64,000 bases of DNA from Corynebacterium auriscanis (GCF_030408435.1 NZ_CP047046.1:2338572-2402571), one strand, 5' to 3'. Numbered from the stretch's first letter, positions 25,553-35,920 are shown. The notes: generated by a model from the letters alone, not told the origin. Translations and numbers: made by a program.

Positions 25553-27079
25553 ATGAAACAATTCATTCGCTACCTGTCCTGGGCCTGGGGAACCTCCTGG
25601 CCCTTGTACGCAGCGATGATTTTGTTTACTAACGTCATCGGCGCATTGGGTGTGGCCACGTTCCTCCGCTTCCTGATTCCGCTGCCCGCGGCCCGGAACC
25701 TGATGAAGTTGGACCCCACGACCGCCACCCTGTATGCGCTGTACTTTGCACTGGCGGTTGTCGCGGGCGTAATCACAACCCTTGTATTCTTCGCGCCTGT
25801 TTTACGGTGGCAGCGCAATCCCACGGCCTACGACCCGAACATGATGCGCAATCTTGTCCTGCGCATCCCTTTCCTGCAGACGATCACCGGTGCTGTGTTG
25901 TGGTTCATCGGAGTAATCCTGTTCACCGTGGTGGCCGCGAGGTATTCGCCCGAGTGGGCAATCACAGTGGCCGTGACCTCGACATTCGGCGGATTCATGG
26001 TCGGCCTGGTCACCTACATGGTCGCCGAGCGCCTGGTCCGGCCCATTGCTGCGCGCGCTCTCCAGCGCGGCACATTGGAGCAATCCCGCCCCGCCCCGCT
26101 GTCACGGCGCCTCATGATGACGTGGCTGATGACCTCCGCCGTTCCCGTCGTGGGCATGATGCTGCTGATCTTCGGACAAGCCCGCGGTTTCTTCCCCGTC
26201 GATGGCGATGAACTGCTGCCAGCCCTGTTGGCGCTTGGTATCACCACTTTGCTCAGCGGCTTTTCGGGCACGTTCCTGTTTGCGATGGCTGTAGCAGACC
26301 CCATCCGCGAGTTGCAGTATGCCATTAACCGCGTGCGCCGCGGGTCCGTGGATACCACCGTCCGCATCTACGATTCTTCAGAAATCGGCGTGCTCCAGGC
26401 CGGTTTCAACGAGATGATGCGCGGTCTGCGCGAACGCCAGCGCGTCAGCGACCTGTTCGGCCGTTACGTGGGCACGGAGGTCGCCCGGCGCGCCCTCGAG
26501 GAGAAACCCGAACTGGGCGGAGAGGCCCGGCAGGTAGCCGTCCTTTTCGTCGACGTCATCGGCTCCACTGGCTTTGCCGCGCAGCGCTCCCCAGAACACG
26601 TCGTGAAGGCCCTCAACGGCTTCTTCGATCGTGTGGTTGATGTCATCCACTCGAACAAGGGCATCATCAACAAGTTCGAAGGCGATGCGGCTCTGGCCGT
26701 ATTCGGCGCTCCTTTCCCCCTGGAGGACTCGGCGGGCCATGCCCTCGCCGCGGCTCGCGAACTACAACAGCAACTTCGCGGATTGGAATTCGAAGCGGGC
26801 ATTGGCGTGGCTGCCGGGTCAGTCGTTGCAGGTCACATCGGCGCTCGTGACCGCTTTGAGTACACCGTTATTGGCGACGCCGTGAATCAAGCCGCTCGCA
26901 TTACTGACCTGGCGAAGGAAACCCCCGGCCGCGTGCTCACCAGTGCTGCCACCCTGCGCACCGCTAATGAGGCCGAGCAGCGCCGATGGACGCTCATGAA
27001 GTCCGTAGAGCTACGCGGGCGCCGAGAGATGACACAGCTGGCCCGCCCGCTACGCGAAACGATGGCTGAGGGTACCTAG
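25553..27079 (+). CDS. cyaB: Membrane-bound class III adenylate cyclase with HAMP domain
   Basis: A 508-residue cyclase that makes cAMP from ATP. Residues about 1-260 contain six membrane segments, then a HAMP linker (DPIRELQYAINRVRRG), and a C-terminal cyclase domain from about residue 325. Catalytic features are complete: the first metal Asp in AVLFVDVIGST, the Lys and second Asp in IINKFEGDAALAVFG, and DRFEYTVIGDAVNQAARI with the specificity Asp and the transition-state Asn/Arg. The ATG at 25553 opens the first membrane segment; the longer upstream frame overlaps the divergent promoter region. Its product is the ligand of GlxR, encoded at 49759-50442. Location next to holB and topA matches corynebacterial cyaB. 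Confidence 0.93.
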   Translation: MKQFIRYLSWAWGTSWPLYAAMILFTNVIGALGVATFLRFLIPLPAARNLMKLDPTTATLYALYFALAVVAGVITTLVFFAPVLRWQRNPTAYDPNMMRNLVLRIPFLQTITGAVLWFIGVILFTVVAARYSPEWAITVAVTSTFGGFMVGLVTYMVAERLVRPIAARALQRGTLEQSRPAPLSRRLMMTWLMTSAVPVVGMMLLIFGQARGFFPVDGDELLPALLALGITTLLSGFSGTFLFAMAVADPIRELQYAINRVRRGSVDTTVRIYDSSEIGVLQAGFNEMMRGLRERQRVSDLFGRYVGTEVARRALEEKPELGGEARQVAVLFVDVIGSTGFAAQRSPEHVVKALNGFFDRVVDVIHSNKGIINKFEGDAALAVFGAPFPLEDSAGHALAAARELQQQLRGLEFEAGIGVAAGSVVAGHIGARDRFEYTVIGDAVNQAARITDLAKETPGRVLTSAATLRTANEAEQRRWTLMKSVELRGRREMTQLARPLRETMAEGT

Positions 27080-27146
27080 CTTTCCCTGCAGGTGCCCTTT
27101 TGTGTGCGGTGCCTAGCCGTTCACATAGCATCGCTATTCACGGCAA

Positions 27147-28073
27147 TTAACCCTTCACTGCTGTGATGGGCAGCCCGTGCTTCCGCGCCCAAGCTTCCCA
27201 CCACTGCGCGGGCTTGGTGGCGAACAAATCCGCTAGGGCCTGCGCCGAGACATCCCTCAGCTCACTCGCTAGCTCATCGGCCGCGACCGCCTGCATGAAC
27301 CCATTCACAAAGTGCGGTTCCAACAGCGCCACGGCCACCCATCCCTCCGCCGCCGGGTACAGCGAATACTGTGGCAACGAGCCACCCAGCAACCCGTCTG
27401 TCATCAACCCGAAGCGCGCGGGTTCACCGAAGACCTCCGCCATCCCGGCCAGGGCCACCTCCCGGTACGTGCCCTCACCGGTGATGTGGGTTTCGTATAG
27501 TGCGGCCATTGCCTCGACCACCGCGCGTTCCGACCCAGCCATATCCGCCACGGGAATCCGCGGCATGATTGGGTTTCCCTCTACGTCCCGGCTCAAGGTC
27601 CCCGCATCCGCTTGATACGTCAGGTCGTGCCCGGCCACATCGGCACCCTCCCCGGCGTGCCCCACGATCGCCACCTGGCTCAGCCGGGGGAAGCGTGCAT
27701 GCAGGTCTTCCCACCCCAAGCCCATGCGTTCCAGGGCCGCAGGACGCTGGGAAGTCAGCAAGATGTCGGCATCCACCAGTAGCTCCTGCAGTGCTGTCAT
27801 CCCCTTCGAATCCTTCAAATTCAGGGCAACTATGGACTGCGTTTCCGTCATTTCCTCGTAATACTGCGGACAGTACTGCGCCATCGGATCCCCGGACGGC
27901 GCCTCTACCTTGGTCACATCACCGCCGAGTTCAGCCAGGCGTCGAGCGGCTAAAGGCCCTGGCAGGTTCGGCGCCAAGCTCACGACTGTAAACGCCAAAC
28001 CCTCCCCCGCCCGCGGTGCTGCCGTGCCTGCTGCAGTCGTACCGGCAGTCTGTTCTTCTCGCTGTGTAGTCAT
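27147..28073 (-). CDS. CaiB/BaiF (family III) CoA transferase
   Basis: A 308-residue family III CoA transferase, shorter than most (about 380-400). It shows PGPLAARRLAELGGDVTKVEAPSGDPM at the N-terminus, VALNLKDSKGMTALQELL, and AGHDLTYQADAG, whose Asp is the position of the catalytic aspartate. Members move CoA between acids or act as 2-methylacyl-CoA racemases (Amacr); the latter fits a role with the adjacent acyl-CoA dehydrogenase in degrading branched acyl chains (inference). It is 19 bp downstream of the dehydrogenase gene and very likely in the same operon. Confidence 0.87.
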   Translation of the reverse strand: MTTQREEQTAGTTAAGTAAPRAGEGLAFTVVSLAPNLPGPLAARRLAELGGDVTKVEAPSGDPMAQYCPQYYEEMTETQSIVALNLKDSKGMTALQELLVDADILLTSQRPAALERMGLGWEDLHARFPRLSQVAIVGHAGEGADVAGHDLTYQADAGTLSRDVEGNPIMPRIPVADMAGSERAVVEAMAALYETHITGEGTYREVALAGMAEVFGEPARFGLMTDGLLGGSLPQYSLYPAAEGWVAVALLEPHFVNGFMQAVAADELASELRDVSAQALADLFATKPAQWWEAWARKHGLPITAVKG

Positions 28074-28092
28074 ATTCTTTTCTTCCCGACGC

Positions 28093-29244
28093 CTACAGGT
28101 CCCTGGAGATGAGTTCCTTCATAATCTCGTTGGTGCCGCCGTAGATTTTCTGCACGCGAGCATCGGCGTACGCCCGGGCAATGGGATACTCAAGCATGTA
28201 ACCGTAGCCACCGAAGAGCTGCAAGCAACGGTCAATGATCTCCACCTGCTTGTCGGTGGCCAAGCACTTCACGGCCGATGCGGTGGCGGGATCCAGCTTG
28301 CCAGCCACATGCTGCTGAATGCAGTGATCCACGAAGGTTCGCACTGCCAGGGCTTCCGTAGCGCATTCCGCCAGCTCAAAACGGGTGTTCTGGAAGGAAA
28401 ACACGGGCTTCCCAAAAGCATCGCGCTGCTTGGTGTATTCAATCGTTTGCTGAATAGCGGCCTCCGCAGCCGCGATTGCCCCGATTGCGATGGAAAGCCG
28501 CTCTTGCGGAAGCTGCTGCATGAGGTAGATGAAGCCCTGCCCCTCTTCGCCCAGCAGGTTACCGGCGGGAACTCGCATATCTTGGAAGAAAAGTTCACGC
28601 GTATCTTGGCCCTTCATACCAATCTTGTTGAGCACGCGACCCCGGCTGAAACCTTCCAAGTCCTTGGTCTCAATGGCGACGAGGGAGATCCCGGCATGCC
28701 CGGCCCCTCCCGTACGGCATACAACGATAATGAGATCCGCGTGCGATCCATTCGTGATGAAGGTTTTTGAGCCGTTGATGACGTAGTCATCCCCATCGCG
28801 TTTCGCAGTCGTTTTGATCCCTTGCAGATCAGAGCCCGTACCGGGTTCCGTCATAGCAATAGCGCCCACGTACTCGCCCGAAGCTAGCTTGGGCAACCAA
28901 CGCTTCTTTTGCTCTTCCGTGGCGTAATTCGTGAAGTACGGAGCCACGATGCCCGAATGCACAAAGTTTCCGAACGAGGAATCGCCCACGTACGCCTGCT
29001 CGTACTGCACAACGGCTTCGTGGGCGAAGCTACCCCCACCGCCACCGAATTCCTCCGGCACGGACAAACACAATAGGCCGGCGCTTCCTGCTTTGGTCCA
29101 CAAATCCCGATCAACTTGTTGGTTGCGGGCCCATTTTTCGAAGTGCGGCACGGATTCCCGGTTAAAGAATTCCCGCGTAAGTACTGCAAGACTGTCCAGG
29201 TCGTCCGTCATCCAGGGCGAGCGGTAGTCAGTGATAAAAGACAT
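28093..29244 (-). CDS. Acyl-CoA dehydrogenase
   Basis: A 383-residue acyl-CoA dehydrogenase of standard length. Characteristic segments: [20 protein letters not shown] (FAD/substrate binding), [37 protein letters not shown], and [20 protein letters not shown] followed by [14 protein letters not shown], where the general-base Glu is in the last motif. The N-terminus [17 protein letters not shown] is the one typical of long-chain/isovaleryl-type enzymes of actinobacteria. The ATG at 29244 has GAGG eleven bases upstream. It forms a two-gene unit with the CoA transferase. This pair interrupts the cyclase-topA neighbourhood that is otherwise conserved. Confidence 0.92.
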   Translation of the reverse strand: MSFITDYRSPWMTDDLDSLAVLTREFFNRESVPHFEKWARNQQVDRDLWTKAGSAGLLCLSVPEEFGGGGGSFAHEAVVQYEQAYVGDSSFGNFVHSGIVAPYFTNYATEEQKKRWLPKLASGEYVGAIAMTEPGTGSDLQGIKTTAKRDGDDYVINGSKTFITNGSHADLIIVVCRTGGAGHAGISLVAIETKDLEGFSRGRVLNKIGMKGQDTRELFFQDMRVPAGNLLGEEGQGFIYLMQQLPQERLSIAIGAIAAAEAAIQQTIEYTKQRDAFGKPVFSFQNTRFELAECATEALAVRTFVDHCIQQHVAGKLDPATASAVKCLATDKQVEIIDRCLQLFGGYGYMLEYPIARAYADARVQKIYGGTNEIMKELISRDL

Positions 29245-29472
29245 TGGGCAACACCTCATGAAGCTGCAAACGTTATTTTGCAGGCAACACTAGTTCCCGT
29301 CCGCGACACCCGCAGCCGGTTTCAGTAAATTGCCCCGGCACACGACGGCGCGTCAGTACCCCACTACTGCTACACCCATTCGTGCCGCGCTCAGCCACAC
29401 TGCGCGAATTCATGCGGGAGACCGCACCATCCCGCTTCCGAAGCGCCCCGTGCCACGTCGGGAGCCGGCAGC

Positions 29473-32400
29473 CTAGCGAGAGCGCTTAACGGTCCGTTTC
29501 GTCAATGTTGGGGGCGCTTTCTTCGTGGCTTTCTTTCCTGTTGACTTCGTTACAGCCTTTTTAGCGGCCTTCTTCGTCCCGGTTTTCGCCGTCTTCTTCG
29601 TGGTCTTCTTCGCAGACTTACGCGCGGACTTCGCCGGGGCCGTGCCTTCCGCATCCATCTTCGCGCGACGCTCGCTGAGCAGCTCATTCGCGCGCGCGTC
29701 CGTCATCGTCTCCGGCGTATCGCCCTTACGCAGGGAAGCATTGGTCGTGCCGTCCGTAACATAAGCACCGAACCGGCCTTCCTTCACGCTCATCGGCTTG
29801 CCCGATACGTCGTTATCGCCGAGCTGCTTCAGCGGTGGCTTGGCTGCTGCCCGTCCACGTCGCTTTGGCTCGGCATAGATACGACGAGCTTCATCCAACG
29901 TGACGGTGAAGATCTGCTCTTCCTTGTCCAAGGAACGCGAGTCGCTACCCTTCTTCAGGTACGGGCCGAACCGCCCGTTTTGCGCGGTGATCAGTTCCCC
30001 ATCCGACGGGTCCACGCCAACTTCGCGTGGCAAACTCATCAGCTTCAATGCTTCATCCAGTGTGACGGTTGCCGGTTCCATATCGGAGAACAGCGAAGCG
30101 GTCTTGGGCTTCAGTGATGCCTCCACCAGCTCCTTAACACGCTTAGCTTTCTGGTTTTGAGCGGTCTTCGTCTCACGGGAGAGCGGCCTTTTACCCTCGG
30201 CCTCGCGCTCGCGGTCTTGCTCATCCCGCTCGGCTTCCCACTGCGCTTCGGCCTTCGTCACAGCCTGGGCTTCCTCGTCTTCCCCCAGCAGCTCGGTGAC
30301 ATAAGGACCGTAGCGCCCCTCGCGCGCCACGATCGTACGCCCGGATTCAGGGTTAACGCCCAACTCACGGCCGCCTTGCGGGGTGGCGAACAGCTTCTCC
30401 GCAACCCCCAATGTCAACCCGTCGGGAGTCATAGATTCCGGTAAGTTAGCCCGCTGAACTTCCGGCTCCGTGCCTTCCGGCGCGCCCGCGGGAACCGGCT
30501 TCACGCGCTCCAGGTAGGGGCCATAACGGCCCACGCGAACCACAATCGGGTTCCCCTCGGCGTCGTCGAAAAGGTGCAGTGAGTTCACGCGACGAGCATC
30601 AATCTGCTCCAAGTTATCACCCACGATGTGCTGCAAACCGCCCTGGCGCGGGATGGCAGATGAGGGGGAATTCTTATCGCGTGATTCGTCGCCGAAGTAG
30701 AACCCGCGCAACCAACTTGCGCGATCCGTGCGGCCTTCGGCGATGGCATCCAACTCGTCTTCCATCGCCGAGGTGAAGTCGTAATCCACCAGGGACCCAA
30801 AGTTCTGCTCCAGAAGGCCCACCACGGCGAATGCCACCCACGACGGAACCAGCGCATTGCCACGTGGCAGCACATAACCACGATCTTGGATGGTGCGGAT
30901 GATGGAGGCATACGTCGATGGACGGCCGATACCCAGCTCTTCCATCCTTTTCACCAACGACGCCTCGTTGTACCGTGCCGGGGGGTTGGTGGTGTGACCC
31001 TCGGCGGAAACCTCACGAGCCTTCAGGGCATCACCCTGCGACATGACAGGCAGGCGCTTTTCGGCATTATCGGCCACGTCCTTGCCATCACCCGTGGAGC
31101 TGAACTCCACATATGCCTTCAAGAATCCAGGAAAGGTCAACGTACGACCCGTTGCCGTGAATTCCACGTCTTGTGTATCCACGCCGGGGATGTCCGTGGT
31201 CTTGGACGACGAACCTGCTACCGTCACCTTCATCGACATGCCCTTGGCGTCGGCCATCTGCGAAGCCACAGTGCGCTGCCAAATCAGCTCGTACAGCTTG
31301 TATTCCTCGGCATCGAGTTGCCCCGACAGCTGCCCCGGGGTGGCGAAAGTCTCACCGGCCGGACGAATCGCCTCGTGGGCTTCCTGGGAGTTCTTGACCT
31401 TGCGGTTGTATTGACGTGGTGCATCTGCGACGAACTTCGCGCCGTACAACTCCTTAGCCTGGGCGCGAGCGGCTTGCATACCGGACTGACTCAACGTGGT
31501 GGAGTCCGTACGCATATAGGTAATGTGTCCGTTTTCGTACAGACGTTGCGCAATTCGCATGGTGCGCTCCGAAGTGAAGCGCAGCTTACGCGCGGCCTCC
31601 TGTTGCAGGGTCGAGGTCATAAACGGTGGGTACGGGCGGCGGGTGTAGGGCTTTTCCTCTACCCCGCGCACCTGCAGATCAGAACCAGTGAGGTCCTCGG
31701 CCAGCGCCGTGGCGGAACCACCATCCAGGATGACCGCATCAGACTTCAACGTGCCGTCGTCTGCGAAATCGCGACCTTGCGCGACGCGCTTTCCACCAAC
31801 GGTAGCCAAGCGGGCTTCGAAATGATCGGGTTCACCGTCCAGCCCGCCGGCCTGCAGGATCAATTGAGCTGCAAGATCCCAATACTCAGCGGAGACAAAT
31901 GCCATGCGCTCGCGCTCGCGCTCGACAATGACCCGGGTAGCCACCGACTGCACACGACCTGCGGATAGGCGTGGCATAACCTTTTTCCACAGCACCGGGG
32001 AAACCTCGTAGCCGTACAAACGATCCAGCACGCGACGGGCTTCCTGAGCTTCAACCAGATCCTGATCCAACTCGCGGGTATCTTGCGCCGCAGCCAAAAT
32101 GGCCGGCTTCGTGATCTCGTGAAACACCATGCGGCGTACCGGAACCTTAGGCTTTAGTACCTCCAGCAGGTGCCAGGCAATGGCCTCGCCCTCACGGTCG
32201 GGGTCGGTAGCCAAGTACAGTTCGTCAACCTGCTTCAGCTTGCTCTTGAGGTCGGAAACCTTCTTCTTCTTATCGGCGCTGACAACGTAGAGAGGTTCGA
32301 AATCGTTGTTGACATTGACGCCCAGGCGCGCCCACGGCTCTTTCTTATACTTGGCCGGGACATCGGCGGCACCCCGGGGAAGATCGCGGATGTGTCCAAC

Positions 32401-32502
32401 AGAAGCTTCGACGATGTAATTGGGGCCCAGATAGGGAGCGATCTTGCGAGCCTTCGTCGCAGACTCCACAATCACCAGACGCTTGAGATCGTCCTTAGCC
32501 AT
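29473..32502 (-). CDS. topA: DNA topoisomerase I (type IA)
   Basis: A 1009-residue enzyme that relaxes negative supercoils. The TOPRIM domain is at the N-terminus (RLVIVESATKARKIAPYL; TDPDREGEAIAWHLLE) and the active-site Tyr is in NGHITYMRTDSTTL (about residue 330). The actinobacterial type has no zinc fingers; instead there are repeated C-terminal domains, each recognisable by GRYGPYV/L or GRFGPYL/GRFGAYV blocks, and a final Lys/Ala/Thr-rich tail of about 60 residues like that of mycobacterial TopA, where the basic tail aids strand passage. No frameshift or missing residue is seen. Confidence 0.97.
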   Translation of the reverse strand: MAKDDLKRLVIVESATKARKIAPYLGPNYIVEASVGHIRDLPRGAADVPAKYKKEPWARLGVNVNNDFEPLYVVSADKKKKVSDLKSKLKQVDELYLATDPDREGEAIAWHLLEVLKPKVPVRRMVFHEITKPAILAAAQDTRELDQDLVEAQEARRVLDRLYGYEVSPVLWKKVMPRLSAGRVQSVATRVIVERERERMAFVSAEYWDLAAQLILQAGGLDGEPDHFEARLATVGGKRVAQGRDFADDGTLKSDAVILDGGSATALAEDLTGSDLQVRGVEEKPYTRRPYPPFMTSTLQQEAARKLRFTSERTMRIAQRLYENGHITYMRTDSTTLSQSGMQAARAQAKELYGAKFVADAPRQYNRKVKNSQEAHEAIRPAGETFATPGQLSGQLDAEEYKLYELIWQRTVASQMADAKGMSMKVTVAGSSSKTTDIPGVDTQDVEFTATGRTLTFPGFLKAYVEFSSTGDGKDVADNAEKRLPVMSQGDALKAREVSAEGHTTNPPARYNEASLVKRMEELGIGRPSTYASIIRTIQDRGYVLPRGNALVPSWVAFAVVGLLEQNFGSLVDYDFTSAMEDELDAIAEGRTDRASWLRGFYFGDESRDKNSPSSAIPRQGGLQHIVGDNLEQIDARRVNSLHLFDDAEGNPIVVRVGRYGPYLERVKPVPAGAPEGTEPEVQRANLPESMTPDGLTLGVAEKLFATPQGGRELGVNPESGRTIVAREGRYGPYVTELLGEDEEAQAVTKAEAQWEAERDEQDREREAEGKRPLSRETKTAQNQKAKRVKELVEASLKPKTASLFSDMEPATVTLDEALKLMSLPREVGVDPSDGELITAQNGRFGPYLKKGSDSRSLDKEEQIFTVTLDEARRIYAEPKRRGRAAAKPPLKQLGDNDVSGKPMSVKEGRFGAYVTDGTTNASLRKGDTPETMTDARANELLSERRAKMDAEGTAPAKSARKSAKKTTKKTAKTGTKKAAKKAVTKSTGKKATKKAPPTLTKRTVKRSR

Positions 32503-32883
32503 TAGTGTTGCTCACGCTTCCTAACTTCACCGAATCACAGGGGCAGGGTTATCCCCTCATTATTTACCTTATGTATAACGCCTACCATGAAGGTTTTTCA
32601 TACTGGCCTTCGCGTCTCGCCACAAAACCCTACCTGGCTACCCCCGTTGCACTAACGCACATTCGCATCTGCTGAGTGCGCAGGGCGTCGAGATAAAAGA
32701 AGGATAAGCAGAGCGAAAGCAGCGGGCGAGAGCACGTAGAACACACAAAACCGCCCAGCCACTACCGATTCAAAGGAGATCCTTTAATCGGGCGGACTGA
32801 GCGGCCAGCCGGGCAATAACGTCTTGAGAATTAGTTTTATCGCAACAGTTAAAGCATGAGGCTTTGGGCAAGGCGGTTAAGCC
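32503..32883. other. Intergenic region topA / cspA
   Basis: About 380 bp holding the topA promoter side (near 32503-32640) and the cspA terminator (32745-32795). I see no other gene or RNA motif in it. Confidence 0.6.
32745..32795 (-). terminator. Terminator downstream of cspA
   Basis: Read on the minus strand, CCGCCC (32795-32790) pairs with GGGCGG (32756-32751), which is followed by TTTTGTG. Nested inside is a second strong hairpin: CCGATTAAAGGA against TCCTTTGAATCGG (32791-32765) with one bulged base. Only one of the two can fully form, because they share two bases. Confidence 0.7.
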
Positions 32884-33087
32884 TTAGAGAGCAGTGACGT
32901 TCTGGGCCTGCGGGCCCTTCGCGCCTTCACCGATCTCGAATTCGACCTTCTGATTTTCTTCGAGAGTGCGGAATCCATTGCCCTGGATCTCGGAGTAGTG
33001 GACGAAGACGTCTGCGGAGCCGTCTTCAGGGGCGATGAATCCAAAGCCCTTTTCCGCGTTGAACCACTTAACGGTTCCCTGTGCCAT
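32884..33087 (-). CDS. cspA: Cold-shock protein (CspA family)
   Basis: A 67-residue single OB-fold cold-shock domain. The RNA-binding motifs are intact: KGFGFI (RNP1) and VFVHYS (RNP2), with the typical actinobacterial start [17 protein letters not shown]. It binds single-stranded nucleic acid and acts as an RNA chaperone. The upstream region shared with the divergent helicase gene is about 250 bp long; whether the leader contains a cold-shock box was not resolved. Confidence 0.96.
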   Translation of the reverse strand: MAQGTVKWFNAEKGFGFIAPEDGSADVFVHYSEIQGNGFRTLEENQKVEFEIGEGAKGPQAQNVTAL

Positions 33088-33339
33088 TTTCTAACCTAAC
33101 TGTTGTGAAAGCTCGTTCCCCGTCCAGCGATACGCAAACTTCATTATTGAAGCCGACGACCACAGGAACTACGCACGGAAATACTTCTACCGTGGCTTTA
33201 TGAGAACGTCTCCACAGTCTGCCACGCAGTGAAGCTTTGCGGGCCAACGGCAGCACAAGCCGTTTTTCACTAAGCCCGTGACATGCACTAATGTATTTTT
33301 TCTACCCCCGTATGGGGAATCGCGGACTGGAGGTGCAGC

Positions 33340-35694
33340 ATGACAGCGGTCGAAAACCGGGGATCGAATGCTGGACTAGGCGACGAAGTACTCAGCGAAC
33401 TGCGACGCGCCCTGACACGCTCTACCTGTACTCACGTAAAACACATTCCCGCGCGCGCATCGAAACCCGCGGAGTGGCCAGATTGGGCGGCGCCGTCGTT
33501 GGTGGAGTATCTAGTCCAGGAGGGTATTCAGCAGCCGTGGAGCCACCAGGTGGAGATGGCGCAGCACATCGCGGCTGGCCGGGATGTGGTCTGCGCAACC
33601 GGGACGGCTTCCGGAAAGAGTTTGGGTTATCAGCTGCCGATTCTGAGCGACCTAGCGAAGCCGGGGAATTCGGCTAGCGCCTTGTACATCAGCCCGACGA
33701 AGGCTTTGGCGCAGGACCAGCGGGCAACGATCGCGCAGATGTGTGTGGAGTGCGACGAATTATCCGATGTGGTGGTGGCGACCTACGACGGCGATACCCC
33801 GCCGGAAGCCCGCCGAGTCATTCGCGACCAAGCACAGGTCATCGTAACCAACCCCGACATGCTGCACGCTTCGATCCTGGGGAATCCACAGGTGTGGGGG
33901 CGCTTTTTGCGCAGCTTGAAGTTCATCGTCGTCGACGAGTGCCATACGTATCGCGGTGTATTCGGCGCGCACGTTTCGCTAGTGTTGCGGCGACTATTGC
34001 GGTTATGCCAGATGCGCCCGGTGGTTGCGCTGGCCAGTGCGACAAGCGTAGATCCGGCGGAACATGCGCGCCGACTGACCGGACGGGCCGATATTCGGGC
34101 CGTCACTGAGGATGGCTCCCCCACTGGTTCGACGACGGTAGCCCTGTGGGAGCCGGGGTTGTTGCCACAGGTCGAAGGGGAAAACGGCGCGCCCGTTCGC
34201 CGTGCCGCCAATACGGAGGCGGCCGAGATCATGGGGCGCGTTATCGCCCACGGTGCGCGCACGTTGACTTTCACCCGATCGCGACGCGGGGCGGAAACTG
34301 TGGCAATGGGGGCGGCGGAGCAATTGTCATCCATGGGCCGGGCGGCCGATGCGGTACGCGTGGCGGCTTATCGCGCGGGCTACACCGCAGAAGATCGGCG
34401 CGCACTGGAACAACGGCTAGATAACGGCGAATTGTTGGGCGTGGCTAGTACGAATGCCTTAGAGTTGGGCATCGACGTGGGCGGGTTGGATTGTGTGATC
34501 AGTAGTGGTTTCCCGGGCACGATAGCCAGCTTCCGACAGCAAGCCGGGCGGGCAGGGCGGCGCGGCCAGTCCGCGCTGGTCATGATGGTCGGTGCAGACG
34601 ACCCGATGGATACTTACCTAGTTCACCACCCCGAGGCACTGCTGGACCGCCCGGTGGAAAATACCGTTTTCGACCCCACTAATCCTTATGTCTTGGCCGA
34701 TCATTTGGTGTGCGCTGCTGCCGAAAAGCCTTTATCCGACGCCGAAGTGGCACAGTGGCAAGGCGAACACGTCGTGGAACAGTTGATCGCAGCCGGGCGA
34801 CTGAAGCGCCGGCCCAAGGGGATTTTTGCCAACCTTACGGTGGCTAAAGATGTGCACGCGGGCATCTCCATCCGCGGCGGGGCGGTGAAATCGGTAGCCA
34901 TTGTGGAATCAACGACGGGCAAGCTTCTGGGCGAGGTCGATGCGGGACGGGCCGTCAATGACGTCCACTCGGGTGCCGTGTATTTACACCAGGGCGATAC
35001 CTATGTGGTCGATGCGCTGGATTTGGAAGCAAACGTGGCATGGGTGCGCGCGGATTACCCGGAGTACACCACGCAGGTGGTGCGGGAGACGGACATTCGG
35101 GTTGTCCGTACCCGCCGCACTCAGTGTTTGGCTGATGGGGTGTGGCTGGCAGACGTGGATGTGGAGGTCTCTCACACGGTGACCGGTTACCGGAAACGTC
35201 TACCCGGCGGAGAAATCTTGGAAGTTGTTCCATTGGACGTGCCACCGGAGCGGCTGTTTACCCGCGCAGTGGCGTACACGGTGGATCCCGAAGTTTTGCG
35301 AAGCAGTATGGGATTACCCGAGCCCACGTGGCCAGGTGCTTTACACGCGGCCGAGCATGCCGCGATTGGAATGCTGCCCCTGATTGCAACGTGTGACCGC
35401 TGGGATATCGGCGGGGTGTCTACCGTGCTGCACCACGATACGGGCTTGCCCACTGTGTTCGTCTACGACGGGTATGCCGGTGGCGCCGGGTTCGCTGAAC
35501 GCGGTTTTGAAGCTTTCAGCCGGTGGATGCAGGTCACGAAGGAAACCGTGGAAGCATGTGAATGCTCCAGCGGGTGCCCCTCCTGCGTGCAGTCCCCCAA
35601 GTGCGGCAACGGTAATGAGCCTCTGTTCAAGGCAGGCGCGGTGGAGGTGCTGACATTCCTCGCGGACGCTTCTAGGGCGAGCGGACAGGTGTAG
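33340..35694 (+). CDS. DEAD/DEAH helicase with DUF1998 domain (MrfA/YprA type)
   Basis: A 784-residue SF2 helicase. Walker A is CATGTASGKSLGYQLP, motif II is VVDECHTY (DECH), motif VI is FRQQAGRAGRRGQSA. The C-terminal DUF1998 region ends with the four-Cys cluster CECSSGCPSCVQSPKCGNG, which binds Zn (or Fe-S in some relatives) in the MrfA group. In Bacillus subtilis MrfA takes part in repair of mitomycin-type lesions with MrfB; no MrfB-like exonuclease is in this window. The gene stands upstream of a lipase and opposite the tad operon; the M. tuberculosis relative Rv3649 has the same setting, whence the name 'helicase/secretion neighbourhood' for the tad genes. Confidence 0.92.
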   Translation: MTAVENRGSNAGLGDEVLSELRRALTRSTCTHVKHIPARASKPAEWPDWAAPSLVEYLVQEGIQQPWSHQVEMAQHIAAGRDVVCATGTASGKSLGYQLPILSDLAKPGNSASALYISPTKALAQDQRATIAQMCVECDELSDVVVATYDGDTPPEARRVIRDQAQVIVTNPDMLHASILGNPQVWGRFLRSLKFIVVDECHTYRGVFGAHVSLVLRRLLRLCQMRPVVALASATSVDPAEHARRLTGRADIRAVTEDGSPTGSTTVALWEPGLLPQVEGENGAPVRRAANTEAAEIMGRVIAHGARTLTFTRSRRGAETVAMGAAEQLSSMGRAADAVRVAAYRAGYTAEDRRALEQRLDNGELLGVASTNALELGIDVGGLDCVISSGFPGTIASFRQQAGRAGRRGQSALVMMVGADDPMDTYLVHHPEALLDRPVENTVFDPTNPYVLADHLVCAAAEKPLSDAEVAQWQGEHVVEQLIAAGRLKRRPKGIFANLTVAKDVHAGISIRGGAVKSVAIVESTTGKLLGEVDAGRAVNDVHSGAVYLHQGDTYVVDALDLEANVAWVRADYPEYTTQVVRETDIRVVRTRRTQCLADGVWLADVDVEVSHTVTGYRKRLPGGEILEVVPLDVPPERLFTRAVAYTVDPEVLRSSMGLPEPTWPGALHAAEHAAIGMLPLIATCDRWDIGGVSTVLHHDTGLPTVFVYDGYAGGAGFAERGFEAFSRWMQVTKETVEACECSSGCPSCVQSPKCGNGNEPLFKAGAVEVLTFLADASRASGQV

Positions 35695-35723
35695 GCGCCC
35701 GGCGAGGCAGGGACGCAATGCGC

Positions 35724-35817
35724 CCCGTTACCGATCACCGATGCACGCAGCGACGACATGCAATTATTTGCCCGCACGATGGGACCCGTTACCGATCGCC
35801 GTTGTTCGCAGCGACGA
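35724..35817. repeat. Pair of 33-bp direct repeats between helicase and lipase genes
   Basis: The sequence starting CCCGTTACCGATC and ending CGCAGCGACGA is present at 35724-35756 and again at 35785-35817, with 29 of 33 bases identical and a 61-bp period. No gene is supported in the 226-bp spacer. Confidence 0.75.
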
Positions 35818-35920
35818 GATATGAGCGCCGGAGAACGTGGCTTGACTTGGCACGAGCCAAAGGTGCCCAGCACCTCACGATTCCCCACATCGAGAGATCT
35901 GTGCTGTTACATTGTTTTTT

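Noticed and set aside
30886..31968. 360-residue plus-strand ORF inside topA
   Set aside because: Antisense shadow of topA, a product of high GC at third codon positions.
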